Source: Macrostomum hystrix
Taxonomy: Eukaryota > Platyhelminthes > Macrostomidae
Direction of reading: 5' to 3'
DNA: 64,000 nt
Assembly (NCBI GenBank): GCA_950097015.1
Contig: CATNEN010000029.1
Span: 4,421,501-4,485,500, forward strand
Of this stretch, positions 10,342-21,482 are shown in pieces. The translations under genes and the position numbers were made by a program. Under the pieces are notes generated by a model, which worked only from the letters and a program-made list of their open reading frames with translations, did no database searches and was not told the origin of the DNA. The first letter of the stretch is position 1. Each line of letters opens with the position of its first letter.

Positions 10342-10404
10342 CTGTATTTGTTGCTGATGTAGAAGCTGCTGCTGCTGCTGCTGATTCAAGTTTTCAGCTG
10401 TGTT
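10129..10404 (-). CDS. DMD: Dystrophin exon: polyQ linker and coiled coil
   Basis: 92 codons, phase 0 both sides. Acceptor TTTTGTAG|AACACA; donor CTCAAG|GTGACA. Two near-identical glutamine blocks, each ending LLHQQQIQK, are a 60-nt duplication in the coding sequence. A heptad-like tail follows (ELLARLERMETRATHWETAL) with one tryptophan, suggesting a spectrin-type helix. Confidence 0.75.
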
Positions 10405-10648
10405 CTACAAAACATTAGAGAGCTTCTTATTTGTCGATGAAAATATACATCTCGGCACGTCAGTTACAAACTATATTTCGACACGCATTTTTCGACGCAT
10501 TACAGGCCTGTGATCGTAAAATTTTTAACCACACCGATAATGACAGACTAAAATAATACAATGATTTTACGAAAAGTTAGCAACCATTGTAATCTGCTCG
10601 ACTTTGAGTACTTTGCTTCTTCAGTTAAACTTCTCGATTGATACTTAC

Positions 10649-10777
10649 CGTGCTGTTAAGCTTTTGTTGCTGCTGTATCAATTTCTGTTGACTATCATTT
10701 TGATTTTGCTGTAATTGCTGTTGCTGTTTATAGGGCTGCTGCTGCTGCTGCTCTCTTTGCTGATTCGTTGCAAGCAC
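10649..10777 (-). CDS. DMD: Dystrophin exon: glutamine-rich linker
   Basis: 43 codons, phase 0 to 0. Acceptor TGTCTTCAG|GTGCTT; strong donor AGCACG|GTAAGT. More than half the residues are Gln, with a few Asn and Lys. No domain is recognised. Support comes from the strong splice sites, matching phase and the glutamine-rich exon on either side. Confidence 0.65.
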
Positions 10778-10836
10778 CTGAAGACAAGGTGTAAACATAA
10801 CTTAAAAGCAATTAAACGAGAACTCAATTAACGGTT

Positions 10837-10939
10837 CCCTCCTCTCCTCTCCTCTCCTCTCCTCTCCTCTCCTCTCCTCTCCTCTCCTCTCCTCTCCTCT
10901 CCTCTCCTCTCCTCTCCTCTCCTCTCCTCTCCTCTCCTC
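10837..10939. repeat. (CCTCT)n pentanucleotide array
   Basis: About 20 copies, GAGGA-type on the transcribed strand. It begins about 44 nt downstream of the donor at 10983 of the next exon upstream. Confidence 0.98.
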
Positions 10940-10983
10940 TTCTTTCTTCGTCTCATCTCATTTAATTTTTTTCTCATTCTCAC

Positions 10984-11078
10984 TGTTTCCTGTAGCTGAA
11001 TTGTGTCCTCTGGTAGCTGCTGCCTCAGTTCCATAGAGTCGGCTTTGTCCTCTTTTGGCTGCGGCTTCGGCAACTTCA

Positions 11079-11112
<34 letters not shown>

Positions 11113-11558
11113 AGCCATCGTCGACTTGCGCGGCGCCGTCAAAGTCCGTGAATTCAACTCGCAGCTGGTCTGTCTGGCAAATGCCTGCGACTGAGCCGCC
11201 TCAGCAGCTGTCTCGCTGACTCGTCGAGGCCTTGTCTGATTCCGTCTAACCGTCAGCTGTCGTTCTAGCGCATCTAGACGTTCGTCGAGCGCTGCGTCCT
11301 CGGCGCTGAGCTGCTCGCGCAGTCGGCGGCCATCCTCGATGGCTGCGAGTAGCTGGGCTTCCCTATCAGCGGCGTCCAGCTCCCCCTCACCATCCTGAAT
11401 GCCATCGTCGTCAACCTGCAGTTGCCTGCAGCGCTGCTCCCAATGGCGAAGCTGCTCCATCTGGGCGGCGTTGGCGGCCGCCTCTTCGGCTTCGAGCCGC
11501 TGGCGTCGCAAGTTCAGCTCCGACTCGGCCGCCTCCCATCGGGCTGCCGCTGCCGCCA
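10984..11558 (-). CDS. DMD: Dystrophin exon: spectrin-like coiled coil with polyproline
   Basis: Acceptor AAAAATCAG|TGGCGG; donor GAAACA|GTGAGA. It enters with two bases of a split codon, so the upstream exon must end in phase 1; both the 26577 exon and the alternative 15376 exon do. The protein is a charged Ala/Glu/Arg heptad coil (ARWEAAESELNLRRQRLEAE; MEQLRHWEQRCRQL) followed by an 11-proline run and a basic linker. Tryptophan spacing suits a spectrin repeat. Confidence 0.75.
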
Positions 11559-11559
11559 C

Positions 11560-13000
11560 TGATTTTTTTGCATGGGATTTGAAGGGAAATTGTCTGATAA
11601 TGAAGTGTCTAAACAGTCAAAATATACTACTAAAGTAGTGACACAGGAGCTCAATGAAATTAAGTTGTTGCGCCTTCTCACTATCAATACTCTATGCGGT
11701 GTTTTCCCCTCATTTTCTCCCCGCCTACGCGCTCTCGTCTCACCGACCTTCTGTCTTTAGGCCGACTCGAGCAGAACTCCAGTGCGCTGTGCAAGTGAAA
11801 ACTTATTTTCAGAAATAGATGGAAGCCTGCATGCGGGAATCGATTTCGACTCACTCTGTCTCTCGTCCCAATACCCTCACCTAAAGTCCTTGGGCTCACC
11901 TCTCTCTTCCACTCTCTGCTCAACTCTCTGCATACTAGATGCTCTTCAGGATCAGATTTCTATGATCCCAAACGGCGAAATGAAAAACATGGAGTTTCAC
12001 ATGGCGGGTGTTCAAGAGACTTTTGAATACGGAAATCACATCACACCTACTAAGCTAAAGTGTTGACACTTTAAAATCTGTCTTTCATTAAAAATGGCAG
12101 CATTTTACTGTTAAAAGCTACAATGGGTTTCCGATGGATGTTATGTTAAACTATTAGTACGAGCTATACTGTGAAATTTTCATCCGAAAGTATGAAAATA
12201 TCATGTTACAATATAAAAAACTATAATTCATGCATTTTTACAGTTTCACAGAAGTTTCACAACATTCAGAATAGTGAAAATAAGTTTTTCTAAACTGCCG
12301 ATTTCCTCCGAAGGAGCTGAGTTCAGATCGAAACGACAAAATCTTGAGCACATTAATCCATCAGTGTTGTCAAGTAACCAAAAAGCCCCCGCCGAGCGAC
12401 AAGCAGAATTACAGATCATTACTACGAGATCTGTCACTCGTAAGTACATTCTATTAAGTCTACGAACTTGGATTGTCAACGTGAAAATAATGCTAGTCAA
12501 GGAAGAAATTCAGGCAGGCATTCAGCGAAGGCTAAAAAAACTGAAATCCTTCAGAAAGCGTTCACATTCAGCTTGAATTACAGCTCCTCTGGTAAGAATA
12601 AAATATTCAGCAACTCACCTTCCACGTCTAAGTGAAGATGAAGATGCTGTGGGCTGGAGTATAGGAAGTAAGATGGAGAGAAGGCGGGGTCGATAATGAT
12701 GACAAGGATGCGCCAGTCACGCAACGCATCCTGCACTTTGTCTTCACTTTTCTATATCTTCGCTTTGTCTATTTTCTTAGTTTTTGCGATTGAGTATGCC
12801 ATATTTCGACATCTCAAATATGGCTAGTTCTCTGGGTTACTGACCTGTCGTTTCTACGATCTAAGGTTTTTTAGCATACGCTCGTAATTCCCTCTCTCTC
12901 TTCCGAAGCTCTTCACTCTTTATTTCGTTCCAATATAGAGACTCTCTTATACGTGTTACTTAAGCATTATTTCACTTTTCATTACGAGCTATTTCACTAG
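11560..13000. other. Intronic sequence without recognised features
   Basis: Short open frames exist on both strands, for example a basic 100-codon plus-strand frame at 12274-12576, but they have no domain, repeat or splice support. Confidence 0.4.
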
Positions 13001-13007
13001 CAGTCAA

Positions 13008-13255
13008 AAGTGGCTACAGCGTCGGACTCATGACTTGAAGGTCGGGGGTTCGATTCCTGACTGCAATGGAACAAGTTGTGTCCTTAAGCATCAGCTGAGG
13101 TAATTAAGGGTGGGTGTGGCGTCCCCCCAGTCCATGGACTGAACAGCCGTACGCAGCCTTCAGATGCGCCGCGCAATAGCTGCGGCTGCGCTGTCGGCTG
13201 CACACCTGACCCAATTGGGGCAGGTGTAACCAATTATTTAAAAAAATTGTTTTAC
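13008..13255 (+). mobile_element. SINE family A, with internal deletion
   Basis: Near-identical tRNA-like head with B box GGTTCGATTCC at about 13048, a shortened middle, then the conserved GGTGTGGCGTCCCCCCAGTC block. It ends in CAATTGGGGCAGGTGTAACC followed by an A-rich tail. About 50 nt present in the 17.1 kb copy are missing after the head. Confidence 0.85.
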
Positions 13256-13259
13256 TTGA

Positions 13260-13900
13260 TTTAGACACTTTAGTGGAGGATCAGACAGAAACAAACTTAT
13301 ATTCAAACGTGTACTCTAAAAACTTCAAGCAAGCTCATGTTATTTATAGTGCTTTACTAAAATTTGAGCAGATTTTTTAAGATCTCAACGATCGATCGAT
13401 CGATCGACCAGCAGCTTGTTCTAAACTTTGAAAAGCCAGAATCTCAACTTAGCCAAATTTGTTTAAAAAAAGAGCTCTAATGAAATATGCATCCGGACCT
13501 GTTTAAGGGCAAACGCGGGGGCAGTGCAAACACGTACTGAGGCCTTGCCGCGGCTAGCAACTCAAAATCTACTGGACCAAAATCTGCCCCAATCTTCCCA
13601 AACTCACCGCAGTCTGGCTGGACTGAGCAGAACTGCTCACACTGACTGGGAGAAGTGCAGCTTATGGGGAGACAGGGAGAGGGTAGAGAAGCGGCTCAAC
13701 GATTGACTAATTGAGTTTGTGGCGGCCAGTTCCGAGCACAATCAGCCTTATTTGGTATGCGGAAATAAATGAACATGCTGGCGTGAATGGCGGCCCATAC
13801 TTTAACTGGACACTGGATAACATTTCGGGACACTTTGTTAGAAAATATTAAAGCAGAACTTTTTTAAGCACGAGAAAGGTTCAACTGATTTATCAATACC
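13260..13900. other. Intronic sequence with a short (GATC)n run
   Basis: A GATC/ATCG run lies at about 13387-13407. Nothing else was recognised. Confidence 0.5.
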
Positions 13901-13917
13901 TTTAGGCAAATGTGAAA

Positions 13918-14640
13918 GTTTGAGAACTGTGAAACTGTGAGAATAGTGAAACTGTGAGAACTGTGAAACTGTGAGAACTGTGAGAACTGTGAGAACTGTG
14001 AGAACTGTGAAACTGTGAGAATAGTGAAACTGTGAGAACTGTGAAACTGTGAGAACTGTGAAACTGTGAGAACTGTGAAACTGTGAGAACTGTGAAACTG
14101 TGAGAATTGTGAAACTGTGAGAACTGTGAAACTGTGAGAACTGTGAAACTGTGAGAACTGTGAAACTGTGAGAACTGTGAAACTGTGAGAACTGTGAAAC
14201 TGTGAGAACTGTGAGAACTGTGAGAACTGTGAAACTGTGAGAATTGTGAAACTGTGAGAACTGTGAAACTGTGAGAACTGTGAAACTGTGAGAACTGTGA
14301 AACTGTGAGAACTGTGAAACTGTGAGAATTGTGAAACTGTGAGAGTTGTGAAGCTGTGAGAATTGTGAAACTGTGAGAATTCTGAAACTGTGAGAACTGT
14401 GAAACTGTGAGAACTGTGAAACTGTGAAACTGTGAGAACTGTGAAACTGTGAGAACTGTGAAACTGTGAGAATAGTGAAACTGTGAGAACTGTGAAACTG
14501 TGAGAATAGTGAAACTGTGAGAATAGTGAAACTGTGAGAACTGTGAAACTGTGAAACTGTGAAACTGTGAGAACTGTGAAACTGTGAAACTGTGAAACTG
14601 TGAGAAATGTGAAACTGTGAGAATAGTGAAATACTGTGAG
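13918..14640. repeat. Tandem array of mixed 9-mer and 8-mer units
   Basis: Units GTGAGAACT (9) and GTGAAACT (8) form a mostly 17-bp period, with local runs of one type and variants GAATAG and GAATTG. Long minus-strand frames across it (Ser/His/Phe/Thr-rich) are products of the repeat. Confidence 0.95.
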
Positions 14641-14997
14641 AAATCTTTCACGGTATGTCGACGATGTTTTGAGCACTTTTATAGAAAGAATTCCTACTTT
14701 TATTTAGTCCATAATACCCACGAGTCCAACAAATCAATGTCAGCTGGAAGGCTGCTGCTGTTGTTGAGAGCAAAAGTGGAATTAATTGACAGTTTTGAGT
14801 TGAGCTGAGCAGCCCAGATTTCAGCATACTCATATTAGTGCAATCAACCAACTATTTGGCGTGAATAGAACTATAAGAAATTGCTATGGAAAATCTCGCC
14901 TTAATAAATATAATTTCTACAATGACAAGACAAGACAAGAAAAAAACTAAATCAATTTGACCGTCATAAAAATGCTTAGAAAGTTTGAAAGTCACGA

Positions 14998-15270
14998 AAA
15001 TTCAGCCAAATGAAACATTCAGTTACATGAAACATTCAGTTACATGAAACATTCAGTTACATAAAACATTCAGTTACATGAAAAATTCAGCTACATGAAA
15101 CATTCAGTTACATGAAACATTCAGCTACATGAAACATTCAGCTACATGAAACATTCAGTTACATAAAACATTCAGTTACATGAAACATTCAGCTAAATGA
15201 AACATTCAGCTACATGAAACATTCAGTTACATAAAACATTCAGTTACATGAAAAATTCAGTTACAGAAAA
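14998..15270. repeat. Tandem array, 17-bp unit
   Basis: Unit ACATGAAACATTCAGTT with ACATAAAAC and CAGCT variants, about 16 copies. It begins about 105 nt downstream of the donor of the alternative first exon at 15376. Confidence 0.95.
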
Positions 15271-15375
15271 TATCTAGCTGCTAACTTAAGTAAACATCAA
15301 GTTGTAACGAAGAAGAGTCTGTTAAATAACCGCTGACTAAAGTGGTCTCACTATACTCAATGCAGCTAAACTCAC

Positions 15376-16306
15376 CGACCCTGCTCTCAGCATCTGCTTC
15401 ATCAGTGTCATGAGGCGATTCCGAACTCGCCAGCCCAACTGACTCGACATTCGCTTCCGCCTTCACTTCCGGCTCTTGAAGAGTGCTGTCAGCAGCCGGT
15501 GACTCCCCGTGGATGTCCTCTCGCGTCATCATCATGCCCGGACTGATCGATCTGGCTTTGGCTAGCTGCTGCTGCTGCTGCTGCTGGGAGTTGGGCTGCG
15601 GACCCACCGCAACGGGGCTTGGGTCCAGCAGTACAGCGGAATCGGCGCTCAACTGATTCAGCGGCCGTCTAGAAGTCCTCCGATCTCCCTCGCGGACAGA
15701 GAGACTGCGGCGCTGCTGCTGCTGCTGCCGCTGCAGCTGCTGCCGTCGACCAGCCTCCATCGCAGCCGGCGACGAAGGCGACAGGGCGGCCTCCACGCTG
15801 TCGAAGCTGCCGCCGCTCAGCTGTCTGAGGCGACCCGACTGGCGCGCGTTCTGAAGGCTGGGGATCTCGAACGGGATGCCACCGACACTGACGCCGCCGC
15901 TCTCGTCCAGGAAGCTGTCCTCGGCCTCTTCGCCGAACGACGATGAGCCGGCGTCCCAGTCGCCGCTGAGCACAGAGGAGGCGCGCTTGCTGAACCAGCC
16001 GGCGATGCCGCCAAGGTCAGGCAGCGGCTCGCTGGCAGCTCCGTCGCCAACGCTGTCAGCGCCGCGGACGCTGTCCGCTGCCTCGCTACCTCCGCCGTCG
16101 TCGCGGCCATCGGCCCCGCCAACTCCGACGCTGGAAACTGACGCAGCTGCTGCCGTCTCGTCGCCACTGCGAGCGTTGGCAGAGGCGGCGGCGGCGTCTT
16201 CAGCGACATCCCCGGTTGAGAATATTCTATTCAACGAAGCGGAGGAGAACGCCTTGCTGGTGGCTTGAAACACCTGGTCGAATCTGCTGCCCCAAAAAGA
16301 AGCCAT
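15376..16306 (-). CDS. DMD: Candidate alternative first exon of a short dystrophin isoform
   Basis: An uninterrupted frame of 310 codons from ATG at 16306 to a good donor GGTCG|GTGAGT. It ends in phase 1, exactly what the 10984-11558 exon needs, so it can replace all upstream exons. The N-terminus MASFWGSRFDQVFQATSKAF is short, amphipathic and aromatic-rich. The rest is Ser/Ala/Gly/Asp-rich with a Gln run, so likely disordered. Vertebrate dystrophin genes also make short isoforms from internal first exons, but this sequence resembles none I know. No good upstream acceptor is evident near 16310, which favours a first exon. It could instead be an internal exon with an unseen 5' extension. Confidence 0.65.
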
Positions 16307-16404
16307 CAGCTGATGCTGGCGAACAATGCGCCACTAGGCGGACAATCAGACTCACTGGTTGGCGTGCATTGGTGTACAATGCTGGTGACTAGACTATCGG
16401 CTTG

Positions 16405-16422
16405 TATTTTATTTATTTATAT
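16405..16422 (-). promoter_or_regulatory. TATA-like box upstream of the alternative first exon
   Basis: The minus strand reads ATATAAATAAATAAAATAC, about 100-115 nt before the ATG at 16306, a plausible distance for a core promoter plus short 5' UTR. No initiator was resolved. Confidence 0.3.
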
Positions 16423-16429
16423 CAAACGA

Positions 16430-17120
16430 GCCAGACAAGCGTGGCGAGCTTCTGCTGCTCAGTCGGATTCGATACAAGAGGATTGAAAGTGGCCAGATGG
16501 GGGAGAAGGGGAGCGGAAGGGCTGAGGAGGCTGTTTTTGGGGGGGCAGCTTGGCTGCGTGAGAGGGAGATAGGAGAGGGAGAAAAAGGTCCACTGTCGCC
16601 AGGAAACTGTTTGCGGCTTTGAGTGCTTGAGACCAGAGTTTTTTTGGCGCCGCCAGCCCAGTGTCCTCCACCGCCAGTCACCCTCCAGGGCGGGCCTGAG
16701 ACTGTGGGGCGATGGGGAGGGAGGTGGGGTGGATGTATGAGTGCCCGCCAACAGTGTCAGTTCCCGTCTGTTTCTCCTATGGTTTAGGGTGGTGGGTTGG
16801 GATGTGAGAGGGAGATGGGGGGTGGAGGAGGCCCTGACCGTACCGAACAGAGTGTGGGATGAGGATTCCCTTGGGCGCTGAGCACAATGGGAATTTTGGG
16901 ATAGGCTGAGCATGGGAGTCTGCCGACGGGCTAAGTCAGGGGTTTGCCTCCAATGATCCCATTCTCCCTAGCGCACACAGTCTCTCTCGCCTTGGCACCG
17001 TTTTTACCAAACTTTGCTGCTCTGACTGCACCTCGTCAGTGACTCAGGGGACCCAATCAGACAGAAGGAGACAGACTGAGAGTTTTATTCGTGTTTTAGT
17101 CATCTATTAGTCAGGCTAGA
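16430..17120. other. Purine-skewed upstream region, no gene
   Basis: G/A-rich stretches on the plus strand (for example GGGAGAAGGGGAGCGG) suggest intronic or promoter-proximal simple sequence. Overlapping minus-strand frames in all phases are low complexity and unsupported. Confidence 0.4.
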
Positions 17121-17123
17121 AGA

Positions 17124-17428
17124 GGTTGTAGCCTAGTGGTTAGGGCGTCGGACTCACGACTTGAAGGTCGGGGGTTCGATTCCCGACTCCACTGGAACAA
17201 TTTGTGTCCTTTAGCAAGACACTTAACTCTGCATTGCTTCAGTTCACCCAGCTGTTTAATGGGTACCAGCATCAGCTGGGATAATTGAAGGTGGGTGTGG
17301 CGTCCCCCCAGTCCGTGGACTGAACAGCTGTACGCAGCCTTCAGATGCGCCGCGCATTAGCTGCGGCTGTGCTGTCGGCTGCACATCTGACCCAATTGGG
17401 GCAGGTGTAATCAAAAAAAAAAAAAAAT
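17124..17428 (+). mobile_element. SINE family A, full length with poly(A) tail
   Basis: The best copy of the family. It starts AGGTTGTAGCCTAGTGGTTA, with B box GGTTCGATTCC at about 17173 and a conserved body to CAATTGGGGCAGGTGTAATC, followed by A14. TCATCTAT occurs just after the tail and again at 17100-17107, about 17 nt before the recognised start. This may be a target duplication if the element is slightly longer than I define it. Confidence 0.9.
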
Positions 17429-17559
17429 CATCTATGTATTGAGCATGAAACATTTAAAGTGTTTTGTTGTACGAGTATGTAACTCTGATTTAGTTTTTAC
17501 TCTTTTGATTTCTTTGTATTTAATTCTCAGAAAGAAAAAGGAGAGAAGAGCGACAATAT

Positions 17560-18250
17560 TGGAGATAAGACTGGGGGATATTAGATAAAGAAGAGAAGGA
17601 AGAGAATATGGAGGAGAGAACAGAGAGAGTATGGAGGGGAGAACAGAGAGAGAATGGAGGAGGGAATAGAGAGAGTATGGAGGGGAGAACAGAGAGAGAA
17701 TGGGGGAGAGAATAGAGAGTATGGAGGGGAGAACAGAGAGAGAATGGGGGAGGGAATAGAGAGAGTATGGAGGGGAGAACAGAGAGAGAATGGGGGAGAG
17801 AATAGAGAGTATGGAGGGGAGAACAGAGAGAGAATGGGGGAGGGAATAGAGAGTATGGAGGGGAGAACAGAGAGAGAATGGGGGAGAGAATAGAGAGAAA
17901 ATGGAGGGGAGAATAGAGAGAGTACGGAGGGGAGAACAGAGAGAGTATGGGAGAGAGAATAGAGAGAAAATGGAGTAGAGAATAGAGAGAAAATGGAGTA
18001 GAGAATAGAGAGAAAATGGAGTAGAGAATAGAGAGAGAATGGGGGAGAGAATAGAGAAAAGATAAAGGATAGAAAAGAGACAATATAGAGGACAGAATAG
18101 AGAGAATACAGAGGAGAGAATAGAGAGAATACAGAGGAGAGAATAGAGAGAAGATGGGGGAGAGAATAGAGAGAAGATGGGGGAGAGAATAGAGAGAAGA
18201 TGGGGGAGAGAATGGAGAGAAAATAGAGATTAAAAACGAGAGAATATAAA
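17560..18250. repeat. GA-rich degenerate tandem array
   Basis: Irregular GAGAGAATGG(A/G)GG and GAGAACAGAGA units with locally regular 50-60 bp supra-units between 17640 and 17900. It is strongly purine-biased on the plus strand and sits in the large dystrophin intron. Confidence 0.9.
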
Positions 18251-18832
18251 GGAGAGAAGAGACATTGGATATATTGGAGTGAGAATGGAAGAATTCGGCA
18301 TCTCAGGCGAAACGCAAAAGTCTATTCCCCTTGCCACACCCTACCCCCGTCAATCTTTGTTAATAAGTGAATTGCGCCGCACCAGATTCGGCAATCTTGG
18401 GCATGCCAAATTTTGCTGGGCAAAATAGCGGGGAAGCTTTAGAAAAATAGATGAGAATTTCAAATGGCCGGGAAAGGATTGAGCAAGAAAGAGTAAGAGA
18501 GAGAGACTCGTTCGCTAAAGTGGAAAAGACTGGCCGGGGGAATCGAAGAGGAATGAAGTCAGTGTGAGAACGTGAGAGAGAGGAAGAGAGAGAGAGTTGG
18601 TTGGCTGGCTCTCGTGGTCTTTAGTCTATAAAAAGTTTGAGTTTGGTAAGTAGAAACGTCTTTCCAAGATTCCTTTTCTTACTTTTTCTTCTTTTAGTCT
18701 AAGTTTTATGATGCAGCCAAGCCGAGTCTAGTGGAAGCAGGGAGATGGGAGCGATGGGAGATAGGGGGTTTGAGTAGATTTAAATAGAATTCCATTCTAT
18801 ATAGAATCCTGATTTCATATCCTGATTCTATG

Positions 18833-19400
18833 TAGAATAGAATAGAATGGAATAGAATGGAATAGAATGTAATAGAATGGGCTAGAATGGAATAGAATGG
18901 AATAGAATGGAATAGAATGGAACAGAATGGACTAGAATAGAATAGAATGGTATAGAATTGAATAGAATAGAATAGAATAGAATAGAATGGAATAGAATGA
19001 AATAGAATGTAATAGAATGGGCGAGAATGGAATAGAATGGAATAGAATGGAATAGAGTGGAATAGAATGGAATATAATGGAATAGACTGGAACAGAATGG
19101 ACTAGAATGGAATAGAATGGAATAGAATGGAATAGAATGGAATAGAATGTAACAGAATGGACTAGAATGGAATAGAATGGAATAGAATGGAATAGAATGG
19201 AATAGAATGGAATAGAATGGAAATGAATGGAATAGAGAATAATGGACTAGAATGGACTAGAACATAAAAGAATCGAATGGAATGAAATGGACTAGAACAT
19301 AAAAGAATCGAATGGAATAAAATGGAATAGAAAAGAAAAGAATAGAACAGACTATTATTGAATGTAATAGAATGGAATAGAAAATAATTGGACAAAGTAG
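18833..19400. repeat. AATAGAATGG 10-bp / GAATG pentamer array
   Basis: Built from GAATA and GAATG pentamers, mostly in a 10-bp period, degrading to the right after 19225. It resembles GGAAT-type satellite sequence in composition. Confidence 0.95.
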
Positions 19401-20080
19401 AATATAATAGAGAATAGAAGGAATTAAGCTTGCCCCTCTGATACCTGGAGTTGTGCCAAAAATTTGAGTCAGATAAAATCAAGGTCGATTTTATAATTTA
19501 TGCATGAAGGCCGTTCTCTACTGTAAGAGAGATAAAGTCAGAAAACCTGCATCATTATCTTTTAGTGAGTTACCTTCGGGACATTGATGTACGCTTTATA
19601 TATGTACATGAAATTTACCACGATGGTAATGTTACCCTTTTCTTAAGGCAAACTCAAGATGGATCGACCAAAGTTCCCAGCTGACTCAATTTTAGTTAGT
19701 TTTCCCCAATTTGCTTCGCTGAATTCTCCTATTTAGCTTCAATTTGATTGGGAGATTGATGACTCGACAAATTAAAATGTTTAATTCGAAATCAAATTGC
19801 TTGACGTCGAAATTTAGTCCAATGCTCTTTTTGATAGTTAAAAAAGCAGAACAGAGTCCATTTTCTTGTGCTCGCAAAGGGATTGTGTTGCGGTGGTTTT
19901 TTCTAGTTTAATTTATGCTATGAAATTTAATCTCTATGCAGTCAAATAGATATTGATTCGGGATTAAATTGGCTTTCAGGTGATTTACAACGCCGGGGGG
20001 AATATTATATAGAGTGGCGCAGAGTCGGCTTGGAGTCTAGACTCAGAAAGAGGCCAAATTTAGCTAAATAACCCTTAAAC
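19400..20080. other. Intronic sequence, nothing recognised
   Basis: AT-rich and unique by eye; no exon or element support. Confidence 0.5.
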
Positions 20081-20082
20081 AG

Positions 20083-20282
20083 GGAAAGACCAGGGGGCTG
20101 TTTCAAATACCCACTGCCCACTTCACGACAGCTCCCAAACCGAATGACCGATTTTTGTGAAATTCCGCCATATGGATCAAAATGTTCCACCCTTTTCAAT
20201 GAACTAACTTTCAAAGCCGTCAGACGTCAGCATCGTCGAGATATTCAGCGGTTCTTGTCGGAGACCCTGGTGACAAGGACAG
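20083..20282 (+). repeat. Dispersed repeat family D, copy 2
   Basis: Reads GACCAGGGGGCTGTTTCAAA, ACCCACTGCCCACTTC, AGCTCCCAAACCGAATGACC and CGAGATATTCAGCGGTTC. It is the best-preserved plus-strand copy of the block at 2685-2900. Confidence 0.75.
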
Positions 20283-20289
20283 CTTGACT

Positions 20290-21110
20290 TACTTGACTTA
20301 TCTGCAGGGCGGTCCGACGGACGCAGCGGGGAGGCGGGAGTCGCCCATTCCGCTAATCCCTGAAAGACCCGCAATCGGCCGATGGCGCGGGGCCAGTCAG
20401 GGAGGTCCGTGTTCGGTCCTTCCTGCAGCTTGTTCCTCGCTGGGGAAGAAAGAGGCTCGTCTGGTAGCCCTTAGGAACCGGACGAGCCGCGGGATGTTCT
20501 CGGATCTGCAAACATCGTCCATTGATGGGTTTGGTCCGAGGTGATTGAGCCTCTCTCTGGTGAAGAAAGGGCAGTGGCAGACGAAGTGCAGGGCATCCTC
20601 GTCCTCAAGGTTGCAGAAAGGGCACAGCTCACTCCGGAGGTCTCCACGGAGGAAACAGTGTCTGGCGTAGCAGCCATGGCCCGTGAGGGTCATGGTGAGG
20701 GCCCGGATGTCCTTCCGGGTCTGGTTCAGAAGGACCTTCCGGAGCAACAAGGACAGCTAACTTTGCTATGTCCTGTGGTTGAGCTGCGCCTAATATTTTG
20801 GCTTGATCAGCGAAATGGCAGAAATTCGCGTCAAGGTGTCCATAGTGTCCAAGGAGATGATGCAAGCACATTCGGGTGACACGCTGATAAATTTTGAAGG
20901 CCTGGCAAGGCCGCGCTGAGGCGCAGTGCTAATTAGTGTATAGGGGTGTATGAAATACACAAGCGCTTATGGGAAAAATCGGACCTTCGGCCAGAAACAT
21001 TGAACATCTCGACGGTCCGAAGAGCTGGCGACTTGATTCTTGTTTCTGAAGATGCGCTACAAAAAGTTGGCAATCCAAACTTTTAGAAAGATTTTCTACA
21101 CAGCTAAAGC
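20290..21110 (-). pseudogene. Non-LTR retrotransposon pol tail: RNase H-like remnant and C-terminal zinc motif
   Basis: On the minus strand, about 20870-20780 reads GHYGHLDANFCHFADQAK..GAAQPQD, like the GHxGxxGNExADxLAK end of a retroelement RNase H. A frameshift later, 20750-20400 reads LTGHGCYARHCFLRGD, CPFCNLEDEDALHFVCHCPF and FTRERL. This is the LTGH...CxxC...H...C tail common after RNase H in I/jockey-like elements. The upstream part (20880-21110) matches the repeats at 42.0 and 60.2 kb. Frameshifts show it is inactive. It lies in the dystrophin intron in the sense orientation. Confidence 0.7.
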
Positions 21111-21480
21111 AGATTTGAAAGGTGCAGGAAAATGCAGGCAGATAAAACATCCCGAAAGGATAGAAAAAATGCTATTTGTCAAGTCGGGTGAGAGGAAGTT
21201 TATTACACCAGGCAACTATGACACCTTTAATCCAATCAGTTAATTAACAGTTGGGCATTCAGGTTCAGAATACTAACACAAGCGCGTCTAACTGTCATTT
21301 ATTATCACAATTATTGCATCAACTGTCTAACTGACACAAGCACAGGGCCGATACTAAAAATAACAAATCACGAATTATGACACTCGCACAAGATAAGCTG
21401 TCAGCTTGGGATTAGCAAAATCAGAGTTAAATAGAGAAATGCATGCCGACTGGTCTATGCTTGATAGCACATAACATGCT
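21110..21480. other. Intronic sequence, nothing recognised
   Basis: No repeat or exon support. Confidence 0.5.
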
Positions 21481-21482
21481 AA

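Noticed and set aside
12274-12576. Plus-strand 100-codon basic frame
   Set aside because: No domain, no repeat match, inside a dystrophin intron; left unassigned.
13864-14676. 249- and 270-codon minus-strand frames rich in Ser, His, Phe, Thr
   Set aside because: Pure translation of a 17-bp repeat in two overlapping phases.
16409-16913. Minus-strand frames of 70-163 codons upstream of the alternative first exon
   Set aside because: Overlapping phases on a purine-skewed stretch; Pro/Ser-rich by composition only.
18833-19400. Centromeric-type GGAAT satellite
   Set aside because: Similar in composition only; the unit is a degenerate GAATA/GAATG decamer of about 570 bp within an intron.
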